Positions 33,530 to 45,240 of a stretch of 64,000 nt of DNA are shown in pieces. A model generated the notes under the pieces. The model saw nothing but the letters and a program-made list of their open reading frames with translations. It was not told where the DNA came from and ran no database searches. A program made the position numbers and the translations under genes. Position 1 is the stretch's first letter. The number at the start of each line of letters is the position of its first letter. The stretch is from Cycas panzhihuaensis (lineage: Eukaryota; Cycadophyta): positions 235,731,741 to 235,795,740 of the forward strand of contig CM041465.1 in the NCBI GenBank assembly GCA_023213395.1, written 5' to 3'.

Positions 33530-36053
33530 TGAAACGCTCTCTGCGGGGCGGTGATCCTACGTCTAGCAAAGGGATATAAAAACAGTACACTAACTAGGCT
33601 AAGTAGCGAGGATCTCACCTCGCAGGACGTCCGTCTTGGCCGGAGCACAGTTGAGGGCAAGGTGCCTGGTTGCTTCCAAGTAGCCATGCAAAAACGAGGC
33701 CTTCCTACCCTTCGGATGCCTGGGAAGGAAAGGGAAACCTCGCGCATTGCGGCTTCTCAAGGTAATGAGAAGGCAACGAGGGGGCAACAAATCTAACATG
33801 CAAACAGATATGGTCCAAGGTGTGGCTGAAGGGTACAATATAAATGGGCTTTCTACACCTATGCTATGTAAAGCAAGAAAATAGTACAAGAAAGTAAATG
33901 TAAAGAAATGATTATATTCCTCTTTTTCTTTATGTTCTTTTATCCTACCTTATCTATTCAGGCAAGTGCGAAGAGACAAAAATAGCATAAGAGGAAACAC
34001 GAAAGAAATGAGAGGAAAACCTGGATCCGGCATTCGAGTAGAAGTCTGACTTCTCCTTCTAGGTTGCACTCCTTCCTCCTTTCTCCCGCGCAACGTCGGT
34101 CGGCGGTGGTAAAGGAGGTTCACTTACCTCCCCTTGAGCATGCAAGAACTAGATAAAATGAAAGGACGAAAAAGGAACTCGAAACTAAAGAAGAAATCTG
34201 GTGTGGGAGCTAACGTGACGGTTCATCTCACGTACCACTTCCTCAATGCGATCCTGCAAGCAAGTGTGAAAAGCACCTTCCTCTCGGGAGGCTACAAAAT
34301 CTGACAAAAGATATATGTATATGTACATAAACTGAAATCAACTAAGCTAAATAACTTACGTTATGCATTAGAATGTAGCAAAAATGAAATGGAAGTGCAC
34401 AAGAAACTCTCACACTACCAAATACCACAAACACACAAAATGTGACTGAGTATAGCTTCGGGATCGCTAACTCACCCACGGAAGGTCTCCACAGAATACG
34501 GGAAAGAAACACTAGGTGGTAACAGGGTGGATGCAGATTACCTTAAACTGGACAGGATGCCCTGGCCAAAGTCCCCGGATCTCCTTGACTCGTTCCTTGT
34601 GACAACGTGCAGTGAGGGAAGAGTACAAGGGACGGAACCCTTGGGAGAAGGATGGAAATGGGGGCGGAACCCCACCTACCTCCCACGAATCCTCGTGTAT
34701 ATGCCCTTACCTTTGGTGACTAAGGAAAAAGTAAAGGAGGGTCTTGGAGAAAGTGGAGGGGCTCCAAGGAAAACTGGGAAAGTGGCTTTGGTTCAAGATA
34801 ACACTACTGGGTAGCTATGGCTAATGGTGATCACTTTCATTTGGAAGAAAAAAAGAGGCAAAACAAAAGAAATGAATGGGCTACTTATTGATAAAAACAA
34901 GAAAATTACAAATATAGGCAAGGGATTGCAAGCAAAAACAAAGAAAAGGAAGTGCAAGTATAAAAGACAAGAAATTACAAGTGGAAACTAAGTGGTACCT
35001 TGTGTAGAGAGACTAAGCATGCCTCCTGCCACTTAGATCAGTAGCAATGGAGGCTAAACAAGGCTTGTTGTGAGCATTTCCTACTGATGTATGAATGGAA
35101 GAGGCTCCTTGCAGGTTTGGAGCTATGAAGTAAATCTTTAGGGCAGCTTCTTGGTTGAAGGAGACCCTTGAATCTCTGAGCACACAAAGGGAGTAAGCTT
35201 TGTGGAAAGTAGTAAGGCGTGATGGCCCTACAAAGATCCACTGGTGGCAGCCCGTTTCACCCTCTTCAGTTGCTGTACATAAGGTTGTTTTGTTTTCTAT
35301 CTTTTTTCCTCTGTGCAGTCCCTTGAAAAATTGGAAAATGGGCAAAAAGTCCTGGAAATGGGGAGGAAAATTCCCTTTATCCACATTCACCCGGTGAGCG
35401 TTGGGGATGTCGAGGCACCTCAATCGAGCGAAGCCATGCGGCGGTTTCGAAAGCGGAAGCGTCGTGTGGTTCTCTTTTAAATTTCAAGCGATTAGTACCA
35501 CGATAAATTACTGCGGTACCACTTTGCAAACTCGGTGAGTACCACTTAGTTTACCTGATGTCGACTGAAACTAAAAAAAGAGAAAAACATGCAGCAAAAT
35601 CAAGTTTTAAAGCAAAATCAGGGGCTAAACATGAATTAGGGCCGCTGGGGGAATGCCCAGGCAGTGGGCAAGTACCCAAAACAACCCAAAAAGTTCTAAC
35701 TAAGGATCGAGTTTGACTTAGAAAGGATGGCAATGCAAACCGCATGTCGCAACATGAGCAAATAAACTAGCGGAAATGATCCCGGGAAACTGTGGAGACA
35801 TCGTGAGTGGTTGTATGCCATACGGGGTGTTAGATTCGCTGAGGAATGCCCCCGCTGTGAGTCGTCATAGGCTGAAGGCGTCTTGATTAAACATGCATTA
35901 TGAGCAAGTAGGCAATCAACGCGTGCAGGCAGGCAGATGTCAAGCAACCTACTCTAAATTACCTTAATTAACATAGGCAAGAAAAGTAAGAAAAGATGCC
36001 TGAACAAACCTGCGTCGATGCACCTCGAGTCCATTCCCAGTAGCTGGGAAACA
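33530..36053 (-). repeat. Element C 5' LTR
   Basis: 2524 bp, ends TGAAACGCTCTC and GGGAAACA on the plus strand, identical to those of the partner LTR. The subterminal inverted repeat is at 36032-36048. Compared with the partner it has several 2-4 base deletions, clustered near 35185-35225. Confidence 0.93.
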
Positions 36054-36058
36054 GCGCC

Positions 36059-38400
36059 CTGAGGGGTCTACTTCATTTGAGGTCCCGTCTACCTCCTATG
36101 ATCGTGTGGATACCCCTCCTGCTGATGTGGTTGAAGCTCTTAGCTAGTGCTTTTAGGCTACTCGTCGTCAATCATGTCCTAGATGATTTGAAGATGTCTT
36201 GCGTGGTGGGGCATCCTCCTCATCTGTGCCTATCCCATCGTCTTCATCTGCATCTATGCCTCCCACAATAAGCAACCCCTTTGTGCCTACACATTCGTCC
36301 TGCTCTATTCTTACATCTACCTTAGGGACGTCTATTACACCTTCTATTCCTCATCATGGTCCCAACTCTTCGGGGCCTTCTCATGGTATGTCTTTTCTCC
36401 AGCTTGGGGTTAGCATACCTTTTCCTAGTCAAGCTAGTATGCCACTTCCTAACATGGTGCATGCATTTCCTAGTAGGTCTAGAGGTCCTACTAATACGTC
36501 TGCTACTAGTCATGTGGGATCTGCTCCCACATATACTCAAATCCAACCTAATGGCCCTTCTCTTTACATACCCCTGGGCTATACTTTTTAGCCTTAGGGG
36601 CACGATAAAGGGAACCATATTCTGGATTATGGGGTGGACCTGTTACATCCATATGGGATTGCACCACCTACAGGTGGCGCATATGGATAAAACCCAGTCC
36701 CTCACCCTTCCTTTCCACTGTCCTATGAGCTTCTTACGCTGCACCTTTGCAAGGAAACCCAACTTCCTTTCAAAGCACTTATCGTCAAGTCCCTTTTCAG
36801 CAAGGGATATTTCCTCAAGGAGGGATAGGCCTACCACCCCCATCCATTCCTTGTCTATTACCTTCCATATCATTTACCGATCCTATGGTCCAGGTAAGGG
36901 CACGTCCCTTCATGGATTATAGATTGACACCATTATCTGTTGAGGCATTAAGAACCAACTTACTACCTCATCCCCCTAAAGTTCTTAAGTTCGATGGAAC
37001 TTCATCATAGGATTTAGTGGAGCACGTCTGTAGTTTCTCTATGGCGTGCATAGATTACTGGGCCTATGATCACATACTAATGAAATTATTTCCTTGTTCC
37101 TTATAAGGTGATGCCCTTAAATAGTTTTATCGCCTACCTGCCCATTCCATTTTCTCATTCCAGCAACTTGTGAATGAATTCATTAACTATTTTGATGTGG
37201 CTCGTCCATTTGAAAGTGGAATGAAATCTCTTCTTTCGCTTAAACAAGGTTATGATGAGATGAATCGTGACTTTGTGCAGTGATTTCATGACCTCCTCCA
37301 TTCCACTAAGGCTACTTTACCTGAGGAATTGAAGAGGGATCTCTTTATTATGCACTTCACCCAGAAGTCCATGTGGAAGTCCTTAAGATGGGGGCAACCA
37401 CATGTGATTCCGCCATCGTAAAGTGCTTAGTGCTTGAGGCTATTGAGATCCGTGGGACGAAAAGCCTCTTAAGCCCTCACAACGTCATGAGGCACCACCC
37501 CAAACCAAAGAAACCAAACCACAATAATCCACTAGGTCTTCTTCTCATCTGACTGAGAAGACCCTAGACCCGCTCACTTCTGCCACACGTTCATTTGAAC
37601 GTACGATGAAGGAACTTAAACTACAAGCTCATTCATCACCCACTTCCAATAAATAAATCCAACAAGCTACTCAAGCTGCTCTCCCTAAGAACGGTAACAC
37701 CCAGTCTTCTTAAGGAAGGAAGCCAGATCCCTCGCTTGAGAAGAAGTGGTATTCCTTTCATGGGGAGTGTTTCTATGATAACTCATGCTGTAGGGCTCAA
37801 CATCCTAGGGACTCATCTCCTAAATGAGCCTCAAGGCCCAACCTAGACCAATCAGTCCACAAGGATCTGCTTCCCAAGCATGGGGAGCGTGATCATAATG
37901 CTTAACCTAAAAACAACTAGAACCAGGGAAGATCTCTAAATTCCTGTCCTTCACACGATAAGGGGAAGGGCGCCCAGGATTTGTCTTCTTCCTCGCATTC
38001 CCCCGACCACCATACTCCCTCACCTTCATGGTCCCAGAATAAGAGAAATAAGGTGATTCAAATACTTGAGGCCACCCCCTTATATGCCTTAACTCAGTCT
38101 CAAGCCACTAAAGAGGCCATCGACGCCTCTTCTTCTGCTCCACACTCTGATCCTCTTTTGGAAACCTCCCTTCCGAAAGTCTCGTTACTTCCTAAGACTA
38201 TTCCCATTCATCCAGGTCACTACAATTTCAAGAGATCCCTTCCTCAATTCACAATGAAGGGGAAGGCCTTTTCTGTCATTGATGAGCTTTGTACCATGGC
38301 CTCCAGGATGTCCATCATGGATGTCTTGAGAAGTTGTCCCAAACAATGGGCACTCCTTTTGGAAGCTTTAGGGTTGAGTGATGCGCCCATTCACGCTTTG
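36059..38400 (+). pseudogene. gag: Element D gag, remainder
   Basis: Continues D gag after element C. It runs from EGSTSFEVPSTSYD through a Pro/Ser-rich stretch (36199-36591) to a block with FPQGGIGLPPPS (36747-37010). The core at about 36985-37440 has SMACIDYWAYDHILMKLF, LVNEFINYFDVARPFESGMK, SLKQGYDEMNRDFV and VEVLKMGATTCDSAI. The knuckle-like FHGECFYDNSCCRAQH lies near 37760-37800. The 37981-38412 stretch is an open 143-codon segment with KVIQILEATPLYALTQSQ leading toward protease. Stops interrupt the core (for example FVQ followed by TGA near 37280), and one frameshift follows it. Confidence 0.88.
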
Positions 38401-41400
38401 GGTATTACCTAAAGCCATGAGCCCGTCATTTCTTTTGACCCTAAAGACCTTCCCCCTGCTTGTGAAAGGGGATGCCAATGGAACTTCCCTTTCACCATCA
38501 CTATTGACATACCAGACTGTACCTTGTGAAGGACCATTGTTGACAATGGTTCTTCTATTAATGCCATGCCCTTGCACGTTATGCAAGAGCTTGGCATTTC
38601 TGCCTTGGAACCTATTCCATGGCGATGCCAAGGCTACAGCGATAGCAAAAAGACCCCATTAGGATCTATTTCGATCCTACTCATTCTCAAGGGCAAGACT
38701 GTCCTCACTGACATTGTAGTCCTCGACTACAATCTTCTCTTGGGTTGACCATGGCTTGATCAGATGGGAGCTGTGTGTTTGACCCGCTGGAGGCAAATTA
38801 AGTTTATCCACGATGGACAAATGAGCATTGTTTCCTATGAATGCCCACCTGTCAAACAAAGTTGACTTATCAACCAAGCGAGCCATGGTCATACGAAGGG
38901 GGACAAAGGCCCTTCTACTTATGCCTCGGCTTGCTCCATCAGCATACTTGATTCATCACATCTTGAAGAAGATCCCGTATCTTCTTCCTCTAGCCTTGCT
39001 TGCTTTACTCCTATTGGTGTTGGGAGCTACGTGTACCTCACCTTGTTAAGTGACGATGAGTCCCATGGCAAGGATGAGGACTTTCCTCACCCTGTCTCCT
39101 TCCTATGCACTAGTAGGAGGTACCCTTCTTGTGCTTGGTCTCAACCTAGAACTCCTCTTATTAAAGAGACTATTCATCCCCTTATGTCACATATCATTGC
39201 ACGCATTGACCCACAGGTCCTTGATTCTTCCTCTCCATCACCCCCCGCAGGTGGTGGCCTTGAGGAACTTTCTTACGCTCCTTACGAGGAGCCCCTTCCT
39301 GACTCTCCCTTAGAGTCTTTTGGGGATGTTGGGCAACCTACAGACCATTGCAGCTCCGTTGATCTAACTTTCTCCCACACCCCATCTATTCAAAGTAAGG
39401 TCATCCACAGGGTGGATTACTTCGAAGATGATAAGGCCTTACCTGAGTACTTAGTAGGCTCCGCGCCCAACTTTCCTTTTGATCACCATAGGCTTAGCCA
39501 CCAGAAGGTCTTAGCAATAGGGTCCACACTCATTGACCCAATTCCATCCCCTATTCTGGCTCTTGCTATTGACCTTGCCTCTCTTCATGTTGAGGAGGGG
39601 AATGCCATGTGCATGTGGGTGACCCAGGACATAGTCCTAGCCCTAGGCAAGGTCATTAAGGTAGGGGTAGAATGCTCTCCTGATGAGGTAAAGGAATATT
39701 CCCTTTTGTTTTAGGAGTTTTGGGATGTCTTCACATGGAATTATTCTGACATGAAGGGAATCGACCCCTCCATCGTCACCCACAATCTCACTACCATTCC
39801 TAGCACCCACCCTGTGTGCCAGAAGCAATGTCCTCTCTATCCTAAACTCTCAACCACTGTCAAGATGGAGGTTGAGAAACTTTTAGATGTTGGACTCATT
39901 ACTTCTATCAAATACCCTAAATGGGTATCCAACATCATCCCTATTGCTAAAACAAATGGGACCATCTAGATATGCATTGATTTCGTGATATCAACAACGC
40001 ATATCCTAAGGACAACTTTCCACTTCCTTTTATCGATCAGATCATTGATCGAACTACTAGGTTTGAAGTCATGTCCTTGATGGATGGCTTCTCTAGCTAT
40101 AACCAAATTCAAATCACTCTTGAAGACCACCACAAGGCGACCTTCACCACCCGTAAGCACCTTTGTCTGAGGCAATGCCTTTTGGCCTAAAAATGTAAGC
40201 ATTACTTACTAAAGGGCGATGCATTTTATCTTCTATGACCTCATCGATGACACGTTGGAGGTCTTTATGGATGACATGATGGGTCTCTTGCATGTTAGAG
40301 CCCATCACCCCTCAGACTTGTGGGCTATCTTCATGCGATGCCACAAGTACCATGTAAGTCTAAACCCACTCAAATATGTGTTTGTCGTTACTTCTGGCAA
40401 ACTCCTTGGGTTCCTTGTGTCCAAACAAGGAATTCAGATTGACCCTGACAAAGTCAAGGTAATCCTTGACATGCTGCCTCCTAGAACTCAACAACAGATC
40501 AAGTCGTTTCTCAGTAGACTCGGTTTCCTTAGGCATTTCCTAATAGACTTTTCTATGAGCACTAAACCCTTGACTGACCTATTGAAGAAGGGAGCCCTGT
40601 TTATTTGGTCGACTAAGACCCAATAAGCCTTCAAAGGACTTAAGGAAGCCATTACTTCTGCTCAAATGTTGATGGCCCCTTGCTTCAATAGGCCCTTCAT
40701 TCTCTATACCTCGATAACTGATGAGTCTTTGGGCACCATGCTGGCTTAGGATGATAATTCGAGAGTCCAGAGAGCTATTTACTTCATCAGCCGCACCCTT
40801 GTGGTTGCTGAACTCAACTATTCCCTAGCTAAGAAGGAATACCTCTCCTTAGTTCACACTACCAAGAAGTTTAGGCACTGCTTGCTTGGTAACACTACCA
40901 GGATGATCGTCTAACCTGATCCCTTGCGATATCTACTCACTTGTTTTGACTTGACAGGTAGGGCTGGCCGTTGGGCCATCCTTCTTCAAGAATTCAATCT
41001 CTATATCGTCAACAGGAAATTGAAGAAAGGGATGGTAGTGGTAGAGCATTTCATGAACACCCCGTTCCTAATTCGCTTGATGCCTCTATTGACGATTCCC
41101 TACCTGATGAGTCTATCTTGACCATTTAGGGTATTCCTTTCCATCCACTTATTGATAATGAGTGGTATGGTGATATCATGTGGTACCTCACACAACAACA
41201 GTATCACCTCGAAGCTATTAATAAGGTTAGATCTCGTATCCGGACCTCTGCTAGGCAATACTTTCTTATGGATGAAGTATTATACGAGAGGTCTTTTGAT
41301 AGGATCCTCCTCTATTGCATCACCGCCGACGAAGCAGACCAGATACTCTGGGAATGCCACCATGGCATTTGCGGAGGCCACTTTGGGGGCCAATCCATAG

Positions 41401-42406
41401 CCTAGAGGATCCTCCATATGGGCTACTATTGGCTGTCCCTCTTCAAGGATGCCCATGCCTATGCTTTGAGATGTCAATGATGCCAAAAACATGCCAACAT
41501 CTCCCACGTGCCTTTTGAGGCTCTTCATCCTATCATATCTCCATGGCCTTTCGCTCAATGGGGTCTAGACCTCATCAGGGCCATATCCCTATCTTCTTCG
41601 TTGCAGCACAAGTTCATCTTGACTGCTACGGAGTACTTTACTAAATGGGTAAAAGCCATCCCTCTAATTACTATCCCTAGCAAGACAATAGCTATTTTCA
41701 TCTACCAGTACATCATTTGTCACTTTAGGATTCTTGACGTCTTGATCATAGACAATGAAACCCCTTTTTGTAATAAGGAGATGAATGAACTTTATGAGAA
41801 ATTTAAAATCTCTCACAATACATGCTCCCCTTATTACCCCCAGGAAAATGGTAAAGTTAAGTCATTCGACAAGACTCTTGTTCTCATCTTAAAAAAAATT
41901 GTTGCTCAATCTAAAAAGATTGGCACCTTTAGCTCCCTTCTGCCCTATGGGCCTACCGTATCTCTATCCATACTGCTATAGGAATGACTCCATTCTCCCT
42001 AGTTTAGGGGACCGAGGTGGTACTCCCATTGGAAGTGGAGATTCCCTCTATACGAGTTTCCCTTCGAGGTCTCATCGATGTGGAGTCTATCCATCAGGCT
42101 CACCTCTTAGACCTTTAGGCCTAGGATGAGAGACGTTTAACTGCCTACTAGGCTAACCTCACGTCCAAAGCCCACTCACAAAGAACCTATGATAAACACC
42201 TTTTTTCTCGTCCTTTATATCTTGGGGACCATGTCCTCAAGTTGGAGTATCTCCATGACCGCTTGACTAAATTCAGACCCAAATGGGTTGGTCCCTTTGT
42301 CGTTCTTGAGAGCCTCGATAACGGTGCCTATAAGATCGCTACCTTGAAGGGCCTTGAGTTTGAGAAAGCTGTTAACGGGAAATTCCTCAAGAAATTCTAT
42401 ACATGA
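38401..42406 (+). pseudogene. pol: Element D pol pseudogene (protease, RT, RNase H, integrase)
   Basis: The protease has TIVDNGSSINAMPLHVM near 38530-38580, then DYNLLLG and DQMGAVC. A long acidic linker follows (39031-39714, one open stretch of 227 codons). RT lies at about 39845-40495: EVEKLLDVGLITSIKYPKW, SLMDGFSSYNQIQI, FMDDMMGL, KLLGFLVSKQGIQIDPDK. RNase H lies at about 40500-41075 (RAIYFISRTLVVAELNYS). Integrase lies at about 41150-42406: zinc region ECHHGICGGHFGG, core QWGLDLIRAI, LIIDNETPFCNKEM, SPYYPQENGKVKSFDKT. The catalytic Glu of the usual NGQVES motif is Lys here. The tail ends FLKKFYT followed by TGA at 42404. About ten stops or frameshifts are scattered through it. Confidence 0.92.
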
Positions 42407-43104
42407 CTTCATCATCACCTCATTTATGCTCTGAAATGAGCCTAAACTACCACCCTAAGCTTGTTCCCATTCTTCCTAGCCACAGGCAGAACGACGGCTT
42501 AGGGTGGCCCTCTCGTTCCTTTTTGGTTCCTCCTACAGAACCCTTGCTCCTATTCCTCTTGGGACCTTGTCCTCCTATTTGGGCATCCCCTAATTAGGAT
42601 GATATTTTGGAGTATCATCACTCCCATCCTATTTAGCATTTCCTTTGTATATCCTACTATGCTCCCATGTGGACATGTGTGTCACCTTGTTTCCTAGCCC
42701 CACATATGTCTATCGCCTTTTCTTATGGTGATCATGTATGATTCTGTTAGGAATATGGTCCCGCATGAAAGGAAATGTACACAACTTAAAGAAATATCAT
42801 AACACAAAACTTATATAATAATCAGCTCAAAGTTCAATCGTACATATCCTCATGCATCCGTGCACCCTCATATATGTACATAAACGTACAAATAGAAACA
42901 TACATATCATCTATCACATATTATGATACACATCATTATATACCAACTGGGGTATCAATCACCTCGTCTATATACATTAAAATAATCACGTGTCATAGCA
43001 TGCAAGTGGTATGGTACATCATCCATGGGAAGCTGGTGTCCTTGCAGGGAGGGTACAATCATGTGACTACATATGGTGACTCCCTGGAGGTCCATGCTTT
43101 CCCC
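42407..43104. other. Convergent non-coding gap between pol and the antisense gene, element D
   Basis: Holds the post-pol block conserved in all four elements (GAGCCTAAACTACC, then a CCCATTC segment, near 42430-42500), followed by AT-rich sequence with no gene. Confidence 0.7.
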
Positions 43105-45203
43105 TAGCTAAAACAAAACTCCTATATACTACTCTACTGCTGCCCCATCCCTAGGGCATCATCTCCTGGTCAATGTGATCCCTCTCCTAGGGACCACATC
43201 CCTCTGAGACTCCTCCTCAGTCTCTGCAAGCCTCTTGCTCCACTTTCCTAATCTTGTGGCCTCCTTAGGGTCGTCGCTATCATGTGAGTCTATGTCCTAC
43301 TCTGCGCCGACCTTGATGCCACCTCATCTACCAGTCGATCATATCGGGCCAGGATACGATCCCGCTCTATCTCCATAAGGTGGAGACTCTCCTCCATCCT
43401 CCTGAGATGCTCCTCCATCACTACTAGCTGGATATGGCTCTCCATATCCCCTTTGGCTCCTCCTTGAGCCTCCAATGTCTGTACCTAACTCTGTAGAGAA
43501 TCCCTCTCAGCTTGGATGGTTTCCAACTCTGCCTGCTACTGTCCTGCACATACCTCATGCTCCTGGGAATCTGTAATCCATATGTCTTTTGCCCTTATCA
43601 ATGGGGCGAATACTACTACGTCACTGCCTATCAATCTAGGCTCATCACCCACCTAGATGGGAGGCTACCCCTCTGTGTATGCCCAAGGGAATATCTCTCA
43701 AACTACTACCTCTACTAGTCTCTGGATGTCTGCTATACCTGCAAATCCAATATGTCATGTATTCGTATATGTCCATATATATATCAAACCAAAGATCAAA
43801 CTATATATACATTTGGCAATCAAACGACGACAAGAGAAGGTTATGTCTCACACAGTGCATTGCGGCTCCTCGACTCGAGTGACTGCCTCTACCTTGGGTA
43901 CTCCACTAGCTGTAGGTACCTCCTCCTTCTCAGGTACTTCCTTTGCCACTACCTCAGTGACTAGGGCATCCCCCATCTCCGCAGCTGGTGCAACTGCCTC
44001 TCCGGATCTCCTCACGATCCGTAGCCTGCGGGCCCGTGTCACTGGACCCCTGCTCTCCTTCGCAGCTCTTGATGGGCTTGCCTCTCCACCTACAGTCCTA
44101 GATGGACTTGCCTCTCTGCCTCCGGTCCCTGATGGACCTACCTCTCCCATAGCTTGTGACATGCTAGCCCTATCACCTCCATCACTACCCTCATCATCTC
44201 CTGGGGGCACTCCTGCCCCGCCTGCCTCGTTGTCACTATCCTACCTCACCACTCTATATGTATTTGCTACATAATCTATCATGGTGAGGAGGTATAGCGA
44301 TGTAGCCTCCACCGAGCGATGGACATGGGCCTGGTCCTCGGTCCCCCTGGATCTAGTCTGCCACCTGTGCACCATTGGGGCCCACTCTGAAGCAGGGTGT
44401 GGTCCCCCTGTCAGCGCTACTACTCCAAATTGGTCGAAGAACTAACACTATAGTAACGTCTTATCAAAGTCCACCTCTCCCCTCTTGAATGGCGTCCAAG
44501 CGTCACGGAGGTTCACTGCTATGAGGGTAGCCTAGTCCATCCTCTCTCCTGCGTTGCACCGGTATACCATATCCATCCATCTGCTCGGTATATCCCTATA
44601 GTTCTACTTCCGGGATATCCAGAATAGAACGCACAATGTGATCAGTTTCCTCACACGAGGAATCCAAGACATAACCATACCCTGGAGAGGAATCCCTTGC
44701 CTCTTCCATCTGTTCAAGCCTGTGAAGAATGTGGTAGCCTCCATGTGGGCTACCTCATTATTGGGCAACGCTCCTAGTATCATAGGCCTCCCTGTCACCA
44801 GTACCCCCAGTATCCTCCTAACGTCCCCTGGTATCACCGATACGTCTTCCACTTGGGGTAAGTAGAAAACATGTCTATGCCTGTGCCACTGAGACACTAT
44901 GTCTACCAATAGCCGCTGATCTAATGTGTATTGAGGGGTCCTCGTGACCTTCAATAGGCTATATCTTAGCAGTATCTGCCTATCCTCCCTCGACATCATC
45001 TCCAAGAAATTGAGCATCACCATACCTATGTTTTTGCGGTTCTCCACGATGATCACAACCTATAAAATGCCATGAAACAAGTCACAACTCTGATATATCC
45101 TCACCCCTTGTCCTTCAGACTATCTCTCAGCCTCATTCGGTCGAGATTTGGGGACCCCCGAGCCCCCATCCTCTTTTTTTGGCTAGTCTGCCTTCACACC
45201 ATG

Positions 45204-45231
45204 CCAAACTTTGTGGTACTGCAGAGTTTGG
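45204..45231. repeat. 28-bp imperfect palindrome in intron 1 of the D antisense gene
   Basis: Arms CCAAACTTTGTGGT and ACTGCAGAGTTTGG pair at 11 of 14 positions. It is the D counterpart of the perfect GGTACC palindrome of C (24181-24204). Element B begins 10 bases further on. Confidence 0.75.
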
Positions 45232-45235
45232 CTTG

Positions 45236-45240
45236 GGTCT
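45236..45240. repeat. Target-site duplication of element B, left copy (right copy 60541-60545)
   Basis: GGTCT on the left, GGTCC on the right, one mismatch. The flanking D sequence is the two halves of intron 1 of its antisense gene, as shown by alignment with uninterrupted intron 1 in C. Confidence 0.85.

Larger units (their letters stand above)
19814..36053 (-). mobile_element. Element C: complete Tat-like Ty3/gypsy retrotransposon inside D gag
   Basis: A 16,240-bp element read on the minus strand, with LTRs of 2558 and 2524 bp and a perfect 5-bp target duplication. In reading order it has LTR, PBS, gag, protease, RT, RNase H, integrase, an antisense PMD-like gene, a small sense frame, aRNH, PPT and LTR. 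Its LTR ends match element A, so A and C are one family and B and D another. The coding regions contain many small deletions. The LTRs differ at many positions and by several indels, so the insertion is not recent. Confidence 0.95.
43105..45240 (-). pseudogene. Antisense PMD-like gene of element D: exons 3 and 2 and part of intron 1
   Basis: Minus strand, opposite to D gag-pol. Exon 2 is 43852-45059, entered through TTTTATAG. It is the best-preserved PMD-like exon here: VENRKNIGMVMLNFLEMMSR, LLRYSLLKVTRTPQYTLDQR, HRHVFYLPQVEDVSVIPGDV, RRILGVLVTGRPM, AHMEATTFFTGLNRWK, MVMSWIPRVRKLITLC. This matches the plant-mobile-domain pattern of a Phe-x-Leu-Pro strand followed by an RRILG(L/V)P helix. A Ser/Pro/Glu-rich tail follows (about 43852-44210, with PVTRARRLRIVRRSGE). 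Intron 2 is 43739-43851 (GTGAGA to TTTGCAG). Exon 3 runs from 43738 to about 43105 with a coiled coil (MEEHLRRMEESLHLMEIERD, 43290-43475). Intron 1 is interrupted by element B at 45240. Several stops lie in exons 2 and 3. Confidence 0.75.

Noticed and set aside
39643-39828. 61-codon minus-strand frame, and many similar frames opposite pol
   Set aside because: Reverse-strand shadows of RT, RNase H and linker sequence.
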